Of a stretch of DNA of 7,896 nucleotides, positions 1 through 5,920 are shown piece by piece. Below the pieces are notes generated by a model. The model was not told the origin of the DNA, did no database searches, and saw only the letters and a list, made by a program, of their open reading frames with translations. The translations under genes were made by a program, and so were the position numbers. Within the stretch, counting starts at the first letter, position 1, and each line of letters begins with the position of its first letter. The DNA comes from Desulfobulbus sp. (GTDB taxonomy: Bacteria > Desulfobacterota > Desulfobulbia > Desulfobulbales > Desulfobulbaceae), in contig JAQUEZ010000271.1 in NCBI GenBank assembly GCA_028684915.1, forward strand, positions 1 through 7,896. Reading direction: 5' to 3'.

Positions 1-177
1 CGTCCCGAAGACTATTCCGGCCGGACAATTGGCCGATCAGCATGGCTAGAAACTGACTCCAGCGATTATATGAACGAAATTTCTGCCCCGCATGATGTAG
101 TTTGTATGATCTTTTTCGCAAAATCACATTATACACGTAAAGAGCTCTTCGAGCCTGCTTTTGTTGAATTTTTATAA
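1..177 (+). CDS. C-terminal end of an unrecognised protein (5' truncated)
   Basis: Frame 1 is open from the first base to a TAA at 175-177, giving 58 residues that begin RPEDYSGRTIGRSAW and end KELFEPAFVEFL. The composition is protein-like, with mixed charged and aromatic residues and no low-complexity run, and the frame is uninterrupted to the window edge. I do not recognise the family. It converges on the flavin reductase, with 63 bp between the two stop codons. That gap holds only weak hairpins, such as GCAGT-TATT-ACTGC at 210-223, with no T tract. A chance open frame of this length is possible, so the call is moderate. Confidence 0.42.
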   Translation, partial: RPEDYSGRTIGRSAWLETDSSDYMNEISAPHDVVCMIFFAKSHYTRKELFEPAFVEFL

Positions 178-240
178 GACAGCAGTGAGGCCCGGTACAA
201 TCCTCAGCCGCAGTTATTACTGCAGTCCTTCACATCAACG

Positions 241-1308
241 CTAAGCCTCTTTGGCCCGTAAGTATTGGTTCGGCCACGTTACATCTACGTGCAGCGCCTT
301 GGCGGCATGAAGGGGCCAATAGGGATCGCGCAGCAACTGCCGCGCCAGGAGCACGACATCGGCCTGGCCTGTCGCCACAATCTGTTCCGCCTGGGCCGGA
401 TCAGTGATAAAGCCGACCGCTCCGCTGGCAATCCCCGCCTCAGCCCTGACCTTGGCCGCAAAGGGGACCTGGAAGCCGGGACCAAAGGGAACCGGCTCAT
501 TCGGCACCGCAAAACCTGAAGAGCAGTCGATCAGATCGACGCCGATCGCCTTCAACTGCCGGGCCAGTATCACCGACTGGTCGATGTCCCAGCCATTCGG
601 TACCCAGTCGGCAGCAGAAATTCGGACAAAAAGAGGCAACTTCTCCGGCCACGCCTCACGTATAGCCCGGGCTACCCGCAGGGGAAAACGAAGCCGATTC
701 TCGAAGGTTCCACCGTAGTCGTCCTGCCTCCGGTTAACCAGCGGAGTAAGAAATTCATGGAGCAGGTAGCCGTGGGCCATATGCAGTTCAATCACTTGAA
801 ATCCGGCAGCAAGCGCCCGACCTGCCGCCGCCCGGAACTGGGTTTCGATCTGATCCATTTCAGCCATGGTTACGGCCTGCGGCACGGGATGCCCCAGGTC
901 AAAGGGTTCGGTACTCGGCGCTAGCGGTTGCCATCCGCAGGCCTCCTGTCTAAGAGGACCGCCACCAAGCCAGGGCAGGGTACATGACCCCTTGCGGCCA
1001 GCATGGGCAAGTTGAATCCCCGCTACAGCCCCCTGCTCTTTGATGAAGCGGGTGATGGGTGCAAAGGCCTCAGCGTGGGTGTCGCTCCAGATGCCGCTGT
1101 CGCCAAGACTGATACGGCCTTCCGGGCTTACCGCAGTTGCCTCAACCATGACCATCCCTGCACCACCAACGGCACGGCTACCGAGATGGACGAAATGCCA
1201 GTCAGTGGGTAAACCGTCGTGACTTGAATATTGGCACATAGGAGAAACAAAGATACGATTGCGAAAAGTGATGGACCGCAGATTGAAAGGGGAAAAGAGA
1301 GTGCTCAT
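241..1308 (-). CDS. NADH:flavin oxidoreductase, Old Yellow Enzyme family (YqjM/XenA class)
   Basis: This is a 355-residue, single-domain FMN TIM-barrel reductase, close to the usual length of YqjM/XenA-type enes reductases. The family reduces activated C=C bonds (enones, maleimides) and nitro compounds with NAD(P)H, in the cytoplasm. The class II marks are visible. The N-terminal FRNRIFVSPMCQYSS carries Cys25 and Tyr27, which tune FMN and substrate in YqjM. Further on are DWHFVHLGSRAVGGAG, IQLAHAGRKG (Gln99, His102), and the substrate-binding His pair in ELHMAHGYLLHEFL (His176, His179). DDYGGTFENRLRF and the phosphate-binding end LLARQLLRDPYWP complete the barrel. There is no C-terminal Fe-S or NAD domain, so it is not the long 2,4-dienoyl-CoA reductase type. 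The ATG at 1308 is preceded by GGAG (1316-1319), 7 nt away. The gene appears monocistronic. The physiological substrate cannot be read from sequence. Confidence 0.95.
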   Translation of the reverse strand: MSTLFSPFNLRSITFRNRIFVSPMCQYSSHDGLPTDWHFVHLGSRAVGGAGMVMVEATAVSPEGRISLGDSGIWSDTHAEAFAPITRFIKEQGAVAGIQLAHAGRKGSCTLPWLGGGPLRQEACGWQPLAPSTEPFDLGHPVPQAVTMAEMDQIETQFRAAAGRALAAGFQVIELHMAHGYLLHEFLTPLVNRRQDDYGGTFENRLRFPLRVARAIREAWPEKLPLFVRISAADWVPNGWDIDQSVILARQLKAIGVDLIDCSSGFAVPNEPVPFGPGFQVPFAAKVRAEAGIASGAVGFITDPAQAEQIVATGQADVVLLARQLLRDPYWPLHAAKALHVDVTWPNQYLRAKEA

Positions 1309-1337
1309 TGGTTGTCTCCATTGCTAAAGAATACCAC

Positions 1338-1366
1338 ATTATGAAGTTATCTTGGCTTATCGTTAA
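1338..1366 (-). promoter_or_regulatory. Sigma70-like promoter of the flavin reductase gene
   Basis: Reading the minus strand, TTAACG (1361-1366) lies 17 bp from CATAAT (1338-1343), a 5/6 match to the -10 consensus. A start near 1331 would give a leader of about 23 nt that includes the GGAG ribosome site. The geometry fits; expression has not been tested. Confidence 0.5.
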
Positions 1367-1412
1367 AAGACTGTGCACTGCAAGGGAACCCACTGGGCTT
1401 TTGGCCTTGATA

Positions 1413-1430
1413 ATAGAGCCAAAGCTCTAT
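1413..1430. repeat. Perfect 7 bp inverted repeat
   Basis: ATAGAGC (1413-1419) and GCTCTAT (1424-1430) are perfect complements around a CAAA loop. No T tract follows on either strand, so it is not a standard intrinsic terminator. Its role is unknown. Confidence 0.35.
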
Positions 1431-1609
1431 GCTACAGGCAGTGCTGCTCTGTCATGGTTTTTCAAACAAGACCAAGGTGAAAGGATGAGTGATCTCAGTA
1501 TTTTCGATCGGTCGACATTTGTAAAATCGTTTAATATTAACAATTTGACGCTCGTAACCCCTTGCCCGCCAACCCGCAAGTTCAGCGGGGGAACCAGAAT
1601 TCTGAGATG

Positions 1610-1751
1610 TGAGCCTTTTGCAAAAAGACGGGTTTGTCATTCCCGAGGTAGCCATCGGGAATCCAGCACGCGGAAAATCAAAGAGTTATGGATTCCCGCT
1701 TTCGCGGGAATGACGACAAACGTGGTAACAGCTCATTTTGCAAGAGGCTCA
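1610..1751. mobile_element. Nested inverted-repeat element (MITE-like, about 142 bp)
   Basis: The outer arms are TGAGCCTTTTGCAAAA (1610-1625) and TTTTGCAAGAGGCTCA (1736-1751). They match as inverted repeats at 15 of 16 positions. Inside them sits a second, independent inverted-repeat unit (1636-1714). The layout, terminal inverted repeats around non-coding DNA with internal palindromes, is typical of non-autonomous miniature elements. No transposase or clear target duplication is visible, so mobility is inferred only from form. Confidence 0.55.
1636..1714. repeat. Extragenic palindromic repeat, GTCATTCCCG...CGGGAATGAC type
   Basis: The ends GTCATTCCCG (1636-1645) and CGGGAATGAC (1705-1714) are perfect inverted repeats. 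Each end also folds on itself: ATTCCCGA/TCGGGAAT (1639-1646 with 1655-1662) and ATTCCCGC/GCGGGAAT (1692-1699 with 1704-1711, loop TTTC). Repeats with this core are widespread between genes in many Proteobacteria and related phyla. They give the tell-tale spurious peptide IPAFAGMT when translated, which is present here. The function is unsettled; roles in transcript ends or as transposition remnants are proposed for such repeats. Confidence 0.75.
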
Positions 1752-1810
1752 TGCTTTATGGGATTTCTTGTGAGCGGAAGTAATCCAAAGCGTAGCATGA
1801 TTCCTACAAG

Positions 1811-1890
1811 TCAGGTGTTAGTAAACACAGGTGAAGCCAGTGGATTGAAAGAATGTGAACCACTCAAAGTAGTTCTGTCCGATTTTTTTT
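1811..1890 (+). other. Foldable segment ending in T8 (possible structured RNA remnant)
   Basis: Several short pairings stack here. GTGTT (1815-1819) pairs with AACAC (1824-1828), and AGTGG (1839-1843) pairs with CCACT (1860-1864). CAGGTG occurs twice, flanking the first loop. A run of eight T follows at 1883-1890. The shape recalls a piece of a structured RNA, but the stems are short and I cannot assign a family. Confidence 0.2.
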
Positions 1891-1991
1891 CGCGAAATAA
1901 TTGCATCACCGAAGGGCTATCCGCCCAATTTTTATGAGATGGTAATGTGATCAAGGCTCGTTACGGCCTCGTTTAATGTCAGGGACGTGAT

Positions 1992-2849
1992 TTACCCCAT
2001 GGCGCGAATCCCGTCCGCCAATTTGCCCAGATCCACCTGCCTTTCAAATAGGGGTAGCTGGTTATGAGCGTAGGCTTTAAGTTGCTCTTCAAAAACCGGT
2101 TTTTCTCGGCGATAGAAGATGCCGAGGAAGAGTTGCTCTTCCTCGCAGGCCCGAGCAAAGGCCAGGATCCGATCCGTAGGGTCATGCTCCTCGGGCAGCG
2201 GCTTGGTATGCTGGGCAAACCATTGGTAAGTGTTGAGTTTGTTAAAGCTGACGCAGGGTTGAAGAATATCCACCAGGGCGTAGCCGCGATGTTCTATGGC
2301 CGCCTTGAGGATGACTCGGGTTGCCTCGGGGTTGCCCACATAGGCACGGGCGACAAAGGAGGCATTGAGGGCAATGGCCAAGGTGAGCGGGTTGAAGGGT
2401 TCGGCAAAAACGCCATCAACCTGCAGCGGTGTCACAAATCCCTGCTGGCTGGTCGGGGAGGCCTGCCCCTTGGTCAGCCCATAGACCATGTTGTTGTGCA
2501 CGATGTTGGTGAGATTGGGGTTGCGGCGGATGCAATGGATAAAATGGTTGCCCCCTTCGCCGTACATATCGCCGTCACCGCTTTCGGCGATTACGGTCAG
2601 ACGTGGATTGCTCGCCTTGATGGCTGTGGCCGGCGGCAAGGCGCGGCCATGGAGACCGTTAAAAAAGTGGGCATTACAGTATTGCGGGATCTTTGCAGCC
2701 TGACCAATACCTGATACTAGTACCGTTTGCTGGGGATCGAGTTGCAATTCTGTCAGGGTCTCGCCCAGTATTTTGAGGATGCCATGGTTGCCGCATCCGG
2801 GGCACCAAGCAATATCACTGTCACGTTTAATCCAGGTATGCGGACTCAT
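1992..2849 (-). CDS. korB: 2-oxoacid:ferredoxin oxidoreductase, beta subunit
   Basis: This 285-residue protein is the thiamine-pyrophosphate subunit of a CoA-dependent 2-oxoacid:ferredoxin oxidoreductase (2-oxoacid + CoA + oxidised ferredoxin to acyl-CoA + CO2 + reduced ferredoxin, reversible). The TPP/Mg motif is clear: [20 protein letters not shown] (Gly91-Asp94 onward), with [16 protein letters not shown] following. Fe-S ligands are expected from WCPGCGNHG (Cys16, Cys19) and from QPCVSFN (Cys199). The usual GIGC cysteine is Gln50 here ([13 protein letters not shown]), and Cys58 lies eight residues on. Length is normal for KorB-type subunits, with no fused ferredoxin domain. The ATG overlaps the korA stop (ATGA), and a near-perfect Shine-Dalgarno sits inside korA, so the two are translationally coupled. 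The substrate (2-oxoglutarate, pyruvate or branched-chain) is not decidable from sequence. Confidence 0.94.
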   Translation of the reverse strand: MSPHTWIKRDSDIAWCPGCGNHGILKILGETLTELQLDPQQTVLVSGIGQAAKIPQYCNAHFFNGLHGRALPPATAIKASNPRLTVIAESGDGDMYGEGGNHFIHCIRRNPNLTNIVHNNMVYGLTKGQASPTSQQGFVTPLQVDGVFAEPFNPLTLAIALNASFVARAYVGNPEATRVILKAAIEHRGYALVDILQPCVSFNKLNTYQWFAQHTKPLPEEHDPTDRILAFARACEEEQLFLGIFYRREKPVFEEQLKAYAHNQLPLFERQVDLGKLADGIRAMG

Positions 2850-4537
2850 TTGTTCACCTCCTTTTGCAGTCGGTCGATAATTTCATCGACACTGAAAGCC
2901 AGCCCATTGTACTTCAGCCATTGATCGGCGACGACGCATCCGGTTTCCGCACGCAACAGCCGGGCAAATTGGCCGGTGGCATTGTTTTCTACTATAATAA
3001 TTCGTTCGGCCCGTTGCAGGTATGCTTCGGTCCCGTCGGGGAGCGGATAGACCTGGATGCAGTGGAGGAAGGCCGTCTCAAGGGAGGCGACCCGATCAAG
3101 CGCTTCCCTGATCGCCGGTCCGGTTGACCCCCAGCCGACGAGCAGGCATCGAAATCTGTCCGGCCCGTACAGCCGTGGAGGAACGGCAAGGGTCGTCCGC
3201 AACAACCTGGCCTTGGCCATGCGTTTGTCGACCATGGCTACTCTGGTGGTGAAATCCTCGGTAATCCTGCCCTGGGTGTCGTGCTCATCACTGTCGACAC
3301 AAACCAGTCCATGACCATAACCCGGAATACCCCGGGGGGAGAGCCCGTCCTGGCTGAAGGCGTAGCGCTCATAGTCTGCTTCAGTGGCAACAATCTGCGA
3401 TTGGGGTGGTTGTTCGGGAAGCGCGAAGGGGGCGAGGTCGTAGAGCGAGTCGAGCAGGTACTGATCGGTGAGCACCAAGACCGGCGACTGGCTGGCATCA
3501 GCCATGGTGAAGGCATGGCGGACACATTCAAAGGCATCTTCCGGTGAGCCGGGAGCAAGAATGGCCCGCGGAAATTCACCGTGGCCGGAATAGCGTGCAA
3601 TCTCAAGGTCTCCCTGTTCGGTTCGTGTCGGCAAGCCGGTTCCCGGACCGGGGCGCTGGGCGATATGGATAACCAGCGGGGATTCGATGATACCACATAA
3701 ACTCAGCCCCTCGGCCATAAGATCAAAGCCACCGCCTGAGGTGCTGACCAAGGCCCGGGCACCGGCATACCAAGCGCCAAGTCCCATATTGACGGCGCTG
3801 ATTTCATCCTCGGCCTGCTCCACCACTATTCCATGCTCGGCCGCCAACCCGGCCAAGTGGATAAGTACTCCTGTTGCCGGCGACATTGGATAGGAGGAGA
3901 TAAAGTTGCACCCCCCGGCAACAGCACCCAAAGCTACGGATTGGGAACCGTCAAGCAACAAGCGCTCACTGGCGACCTCACTCCGGGGGAGAACGAAACG
4001 TCCCTGAAGCTCGGCTGCGGACTCCCAACCGAGTTTGGCGGCTACAAGGTTTTTTTCCTGCCGCTCTGTCCCCGTGAAGGTGCGGCGAATAGCCACATCC
4101 AGGGCCTCTAGATCCCAGCCAAGCAGGCGGATAATATAGCCACAGATAATGCTGTTGTCATAGATTGCCCCTCCGGCTTGCTTGGAAAGCTCTTTGAGCG
4201 GCAGAGGTTGTATTCCGGGTTCGGTGGGGAAAAGTGCCGGATCACCAAGGAGTAGGGTGTTTTCGGAAAGACGCCCCTGGAGACGGGGGAACGCATTTCG
4301 GTCAAGGAAAACGCAGCAGTCGATCTGCTCAGAGACAGCGCGCACCGGCGCGGTGGAGGTTCGTAAGGTCAACGAGTTGCTTCCGCCACGGATGCGCGAC
4401 ATGAATTCATTGACGGCAAAGACATGCAAACCGCCGCCACGTAAGGCCCGGGCTAGCACCAGGCCAAGGGTTTGTAGCCCTTGACCGGCCTCCCCCCCGA
4501 ACATCATATTCAAGGCTTCAGACGATAGGGTGGACAT
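2846..4537 (-). CDS. korA: 2-oxoacid:acceptor oxidoreductase, fused gamma-alpha subunit
   Basis: This 563-residue partner of KorB has two regions. Residues 1 to about 185 are the gamma (CoA/acceptor-side) domain, with the glycine motif GGEAGQG (14-20), SRIRGGSNS (47-55) and DNSIICGYI. From about 195 onward is the alpha domain, which holds the TPP pyrimidine half: [10 protein letters not shown] (214-223), [23 protein letters not shown] (Glu240 on), [13 protein letters not shown], and the hallmark [19 protein letters not shown] (293 on). The C-terminal part includes [16 protein letters not shown] and [14 protein letters not shown], as in other KorA/PorA tails. The length and the gamma-alpha fusion are standard for two-gene KorAB systems. 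The ATG at 4537 has AGAGGAAG (4543-4550) 5 nt upstream. No delta ferredoxin subunit is encoded nearby, so the electron acceptor is presumably a separate soluble ferredoxin. Confidence 0.94.
   Translation of the reverse strand: MSTLSSEALNMMFGGEAGQGLQTLGLVLARALRGGGLHVFAVNEFMSRIRGGSNSLTLRTSTAPVRAVSEQIDCCVFLDRNAFPRLQGRLSENTLLLGDPALFPTEPGIQPLPLKELSKQAGGAIYDNSIICGYIIRLLGWDLEALDVAIRRTFTGTERQEKNLVAAKLGWESAAELQGRFVLPRSEVASERLLLDGSQSVALGAVAGGCNFISSYPMSPATGVLIHLAGLAAEHGIVVEQAEDEISAVNMGLGAWYAGARALVSTSGGGFDLMAEGLSLCGIIESPLVIHIAQRPGPGTGLPTRTEQGDLEIARYSGHGEFPRAILAPGSPEDAFECVRHAFTMADASQSPVLVLTDQYLLDSLYDLAPFALPEQPPQSQIVATEADYERYAFSQDGLSPRGIPGYGHGLVCVDSDEHDTQGRITEDFTTRVAMVDKRMAKARLLRTTLAVPPRLYGPDRFRCLLVGWGSTGPAIREALDRVASLETAFLHCIQVYPLPDGTEAYLQRAERIIIVENNATGQFARLLRAETGCVVADQWLKYNGLAFSVDEIIDRLQKEVNK
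2854..2863 (-). promoter_or_regulatory. korB ribosome binding site inside korA
   Basis: The minus strand reads AAGGAGGTGA, an almost perfect anti-16S match, and also encodes the Lys-Glu-Val of KorA's C-terminal KEVNK. GGAGG lies 7 nt from the korB ATG. Together with the ATGA stop/start overlap, this fixes the korB start and points to coupled, equimolar synthesis of the two subunits. Confidence 0.9.
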
Positions 4538-4594
4538 AAAGACTTCCTCTTAGCTTGTGGATTTCTATGAACGAAAAGGGAAAACCATGACGAA

Positions 4595-4606
4595 ATGATA
4601 TATCAT
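4595..4606. promoter_or_regulatory. Palindrome upstream of korA (possible operator)
   Basis: ATGATATATCAT is a perfect 12 bp palindrome about 57 bp before the korA start. It falls in the AT-rich leader where the promoter should lie; no convincing -35/-10 pair could be fixed. A second small inverted repeat, AGTAG-GACACA-CTACT, lies at 4667-4682. Either could be a regulator site, but short AT-rich palindromes also arise by chance. Confidence 0.3.
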
Positions 4607-4689
4607 CAACAATATTCAGAAGATAAACAATGCATTAAAAGTGCTGAGAAATGATGTTCCAGAGATAGTAGGACACACTACTGGCAATC

Positions 4690-4731
4690 AAACGAACAAA
4701 CCGAGCGGCAGAGGATCCTCTGCGCTCGGTT
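4690..4731 (-). terminator. Intrinsic terminator of the cysteine-rich protein gene
   Basis: AACCGAGCG (4699-4707) pairs with CGCTCGGTT (4723-4731), and the inside, CAGAGGATCCTCTG (4709-4722), is itself a perfect palindrome. The result is a long GC-rich stem with one bulged base. On the minus strand it is followed by TTTGTTCGTTTG. It lies about 100 bp past the stop of the 67-residue protein and separates that gene from korA. On the + strand no T tract follows, so it is directional. Confidence 0.82.
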
Positions 4732-4831
4732 GTGAGATATGTTGCTACAGGTTGACGAACAACCTCAAAGAGCACACCTTCAAAATGCGTTGCTCGCAAT
4801 AGGGGAAACAGATTTTAACAGAAGAGAAAAT

Positions 4832-5035
4832 TTAGACATAGCCTTTGCCCTGACAGGTTGGGCAGGGCGTATCGGGGGTACAGACCTGGCCGGAGCAGTT
4901 TGCTCCCACTGTACATTCTTGCTGTTCCGGTGTTTTAATACCCTCCCATTCCGAACTTGTCTCACAAACACCATCGATCACTGTTTTTCCCATACAGGTC
5001 GGACAGACTGTTTTTCCGGCTTCTTGCGTACTCAT
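4832..5035 (-). CDS. Small eight-cysteine protein, DnaJ-like CxxCxGK zinc-finger motifs
   Basis: This is a 67-residue soluble protein with eight cysteines: Cys11, 14, 24, 41, 47, 52, 58 and 61. Two outer knuckles, CPTCMGK (11-17) and CPTCQGKG (58-65), copy the CxxCxGxG zinc-binding motif of the DnaJ cysteine-rich domain. Here they lie near the two ends rather than in four tandem copies. The eight cysteines could hold two Zn2+ ions or an Fe-S cluster; which one is inference. There is no signal peptide or membrane segment. Translation is well supported: AAGGAGGAG (5039-5047) precedes the ATG at 5035, and a strong terminator follows the stop. I cannot name its family or partner. The gene lies upstream of korAB on the same strand, but the terminator between them argues against a simple operon. 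Confidence 0.85.
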   Translation of the reverse strand: MSTQEAGKTVCPTCMGKTVIDGVCETSSEWEGIKTPEQQECTVGANCSGQVCTPDTPCPTCQGKGYV

Positions 5036-5085
5036 GGTCTCCTCCTTGGAATGATGGTTTCTTAACGGGTTAAATACTTAATTTA

Positions 5086-5113
5086 TCCATAATCTCTTTC
5101 AGAAAGAAGTCAA
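5086..5113 (-). promoter_or_regulatory. Putative promoter of the cysteine-rich protein gene, with spacer palindrome
   Basis: On the minus strand, TTGACT (5108-5113, 5/6 to the -35 consensus) is followed 16 bp later by TATGGA (5086-5091), a weak -10. The spacer contains a perfect palindrome, TCTTTC-A-GAAAGA (5095-5107), in the position where a repressor or activator could bind. The promoter strength is uncertain because the -10 is poor. Confidence 0.35.
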
Positions 5114-5141
5114 CGCCTCAAACGGAATTGGCCCATGAAAC

Positions 5142-5181
5142 AAAAAAAGACCGTCTCCTTCAATATATGGGAGCGGTCTTT
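5142..5181 (-). terminator. Hairpin with T7 on the minus strand
   Basis: AAAGACCG (5146-5153) pairs with CGGTCTTT (5174-5181), and CTCC (5155-5158) with GGAG (5170-5173), with one bulged T and an 11 nt loop. The minus strand runs straight into seven T (5142-5148), so it reads as an intrinsic terminator in that direction. No minus-strand gene lies just upstream. It could stop read-through from the histidine kinase or end a small RNA. Confidence 0.5.
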
Positions 5182-5218
5182 CTCATCCTGCGGATGCCCA
5201 TTTGACCGTCTTTTTTTT
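5173..5218 (+). terminator. Alternative hairpin with T8 on the plus strand
   Basis: GCGGTC (5173-5178) can pair with GACCGT (5204-5209, one G-T pair), closing an inner hairpin CATCC-TGC-GGATG (5184-5196). A C and eight T follow (5211-5218). The left strand of this stem is the same arm used by the 5146-5181 hairpin, so the two structures exclude each other on a + transcript. This is terminator/antiterminator geometry upstream of the STAS-like gene, though the stem is short. Confidence 0.4.
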
Positions 5219-5231
5219 GCCCTGGAACTCC

Positions 5232-5269
5232 TTTGAATTCCGGCGACTGTAGGGAGTACGGAATTCAAA
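5232..5269. repeat. Perfect 11 bp inverted repeat
   Basis: TTTGAATTCCG (5232-5242) and CGGAATTCAAA (5259-5269) are perfect complements separated by 16 bp. They lie about 160 bp before the STAS-like gene. It could be a protein-binding site or an RNA stem; nothing in the sequence decides. Confidence 0.4.
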
Positions 5270-5308
5270 TACGCTTTGGTGACGGTTCTTCTTCCGTTGA
5301 AACGCTAT

Positions 5309-5326
5309 TTGCGGCAACAGCCGCAA
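5309..5326. repeat. 7 bp hairpin TTGCGGC-AACA-GCCGCAA
   Basis: A perfect 7 bp GC-rich stem with a four-base AACA loop, about 100 bp before the STAS-like gene. No T tract follows. It would fold stably in a leader RNA of that gene. Confidence 0.4.
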
Positions 5327-5429
5327 GAGGTGTGTGGAAATTTAACAATATCGAGCAAATTTTTCCCGGCGCGGCGGCCTTGGGAGCAGGAGGCCTCACA
5401 GTTCACATTCTTTAAAAGAGGTGATTTCC

Positions 5430-5795
5430 ATGGGGTACGAATTGAAATATGATCCTGAGAGAGACATAATACTTGGGCGTGTCACCGGTACGTTGAATTC
5501 GGAGATTGTCAAACAAATGGCAACCGAAGTTCAACAGATGATACATGAAACTAAGTGCTTGAAAGTATTGAATGACTTGCGGTGTCATCATAAATTGTCG
5601 TCAGTATTTGATATATACGAAATGCCCAAAATGGTCACTGGCGCCAAGATACCAAAAAGTTGTAAGCGTGCACTTGTTGTGAACGAAATTACCGATAATT
5701 TTCAATTTATGGAAGATACTCAAGTGAACGCTGGGCACATGGTCAAGTTGTTCACCGATCCTAAATCAGCTCTCGAATGGTTGATGCAAAATTGA
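5430..5795 (+). CDS. SpoIIAA/STAS-like small protein
   Basis: This is a 121-residue soluble protein without signal or membrane segments. The opening YELKYDPERDIILGRVTGTLNSEIVKQM (a beta strand, a G-x-T-G-T turn, then a helix) and the closing LFTDPKSALEWLMQN (107-121) fit the SpoIIAA-like / STAS-related fold. That fold often modulates kinases or binds small ligands. I do not see the phosphorylatable Ser of classical anti-sigma antagonists. The open frame can be extended to a GTG at 5421, but that GTG is part of the ribosome site AAGAGGTGA, so the ATG at 5430 is the better start. Its lower GC content resembles the neighbouring histidine kinase rather than korAB. It converges on that kinase across 125 bp with no clear terminator. 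A functional link to the kinase is plausible but not shown. Confidence 0.8.
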   Translation: MGYELKYDPERDIILGRVTGTLNSEIVKQMATEVQQMIHETKCLKVLNDLRCHHKLSSVFDIYEMPKMVTGAKIPKSCKRALVVNEITDNFQFMEDTQVNAGHMVKLFTDPKSALEWLMQN

Positions 5796-5920
5796 TTTGA
5801 TTCGATAGATAGAACAAGGGAGCCCGACAGGTCGAGCCAAGCCACGAAGGGAAAAAATTCACAGATTGGAAACACAAAAAAACTCGCACTGTCTATGTTG
5901 ACTTAATCACGCTATCCTTT

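Larger units (their letters stand above)
1309..1991. other. Repeat-bearing region without a convincing gene
   Basis: This 683 bp stretch lies between the start of the flavin reductase gene and the end of korB. A long frame does run through it on the + strand, but it starts without a ribosome site, overlaps the reductase promoter, and reads straight through palindromic repeats. It is best seen as fortuitous. The contents are the reductase promoter, a 7 bp hairpin at 1413-1430, a nested inverted-repeat element at 1610-1751, a foldable segment at 1811-1890 ending in T8, and no clear terminator for korB. The patchwork suggests accumulated extragenic repeats or decayed mobile DNA. Confidence 0.6.
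5036..5429. other. Hairpin-rich intergenic region
   Basis: This 394 bp region between the cysteine-rich gene (-) and the STAS-like gene (+) holds no supported gene. A TTG-started 60-codon frame at 5233-5415 has no ribosome site and no recognisable similarity. The contents are a putative minus-strand promoter (5086-5113), a three-arm structure with T tracts (5142-5218), an 11 bp inverted repeat (5232-5269) and a 7 bp hairpin (5309-5326). The density of stems in a leader-like position is higher than expected for a plain promoter region. Confidence 0.6.

Noticed and set aside
1452..1655. A 67-codon minus strand frame
   Set aside because: It starts inside the palindromic repeat, has no ribosome site, and shows no domain. 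It may be part of a larger repeat, but not a supported gene.
1308..1937. A 209-codon + strand open frame across the intergenic region
   Set aside because: It overlaps the promoter and start of the flavin reductase, has no ribosome site, and reads through extragenic palindromes (spurious IPAFAGMT peptide). It is not a gene.
4650..4667. Possible sigma54 -24/-12 promoter upstream of korA (TGGAAC...TTCTC)
   Set aside because: The invariant GC of the -12 element is missing.
5233..5415. A 60-codon + frame ending just before the STAS-like gene
   Set aside because: TTG start inside an inverted repeat, no Shine-Dalgarno, and no recognisable similarity. The stretch looks like leader sequence with hairpins.
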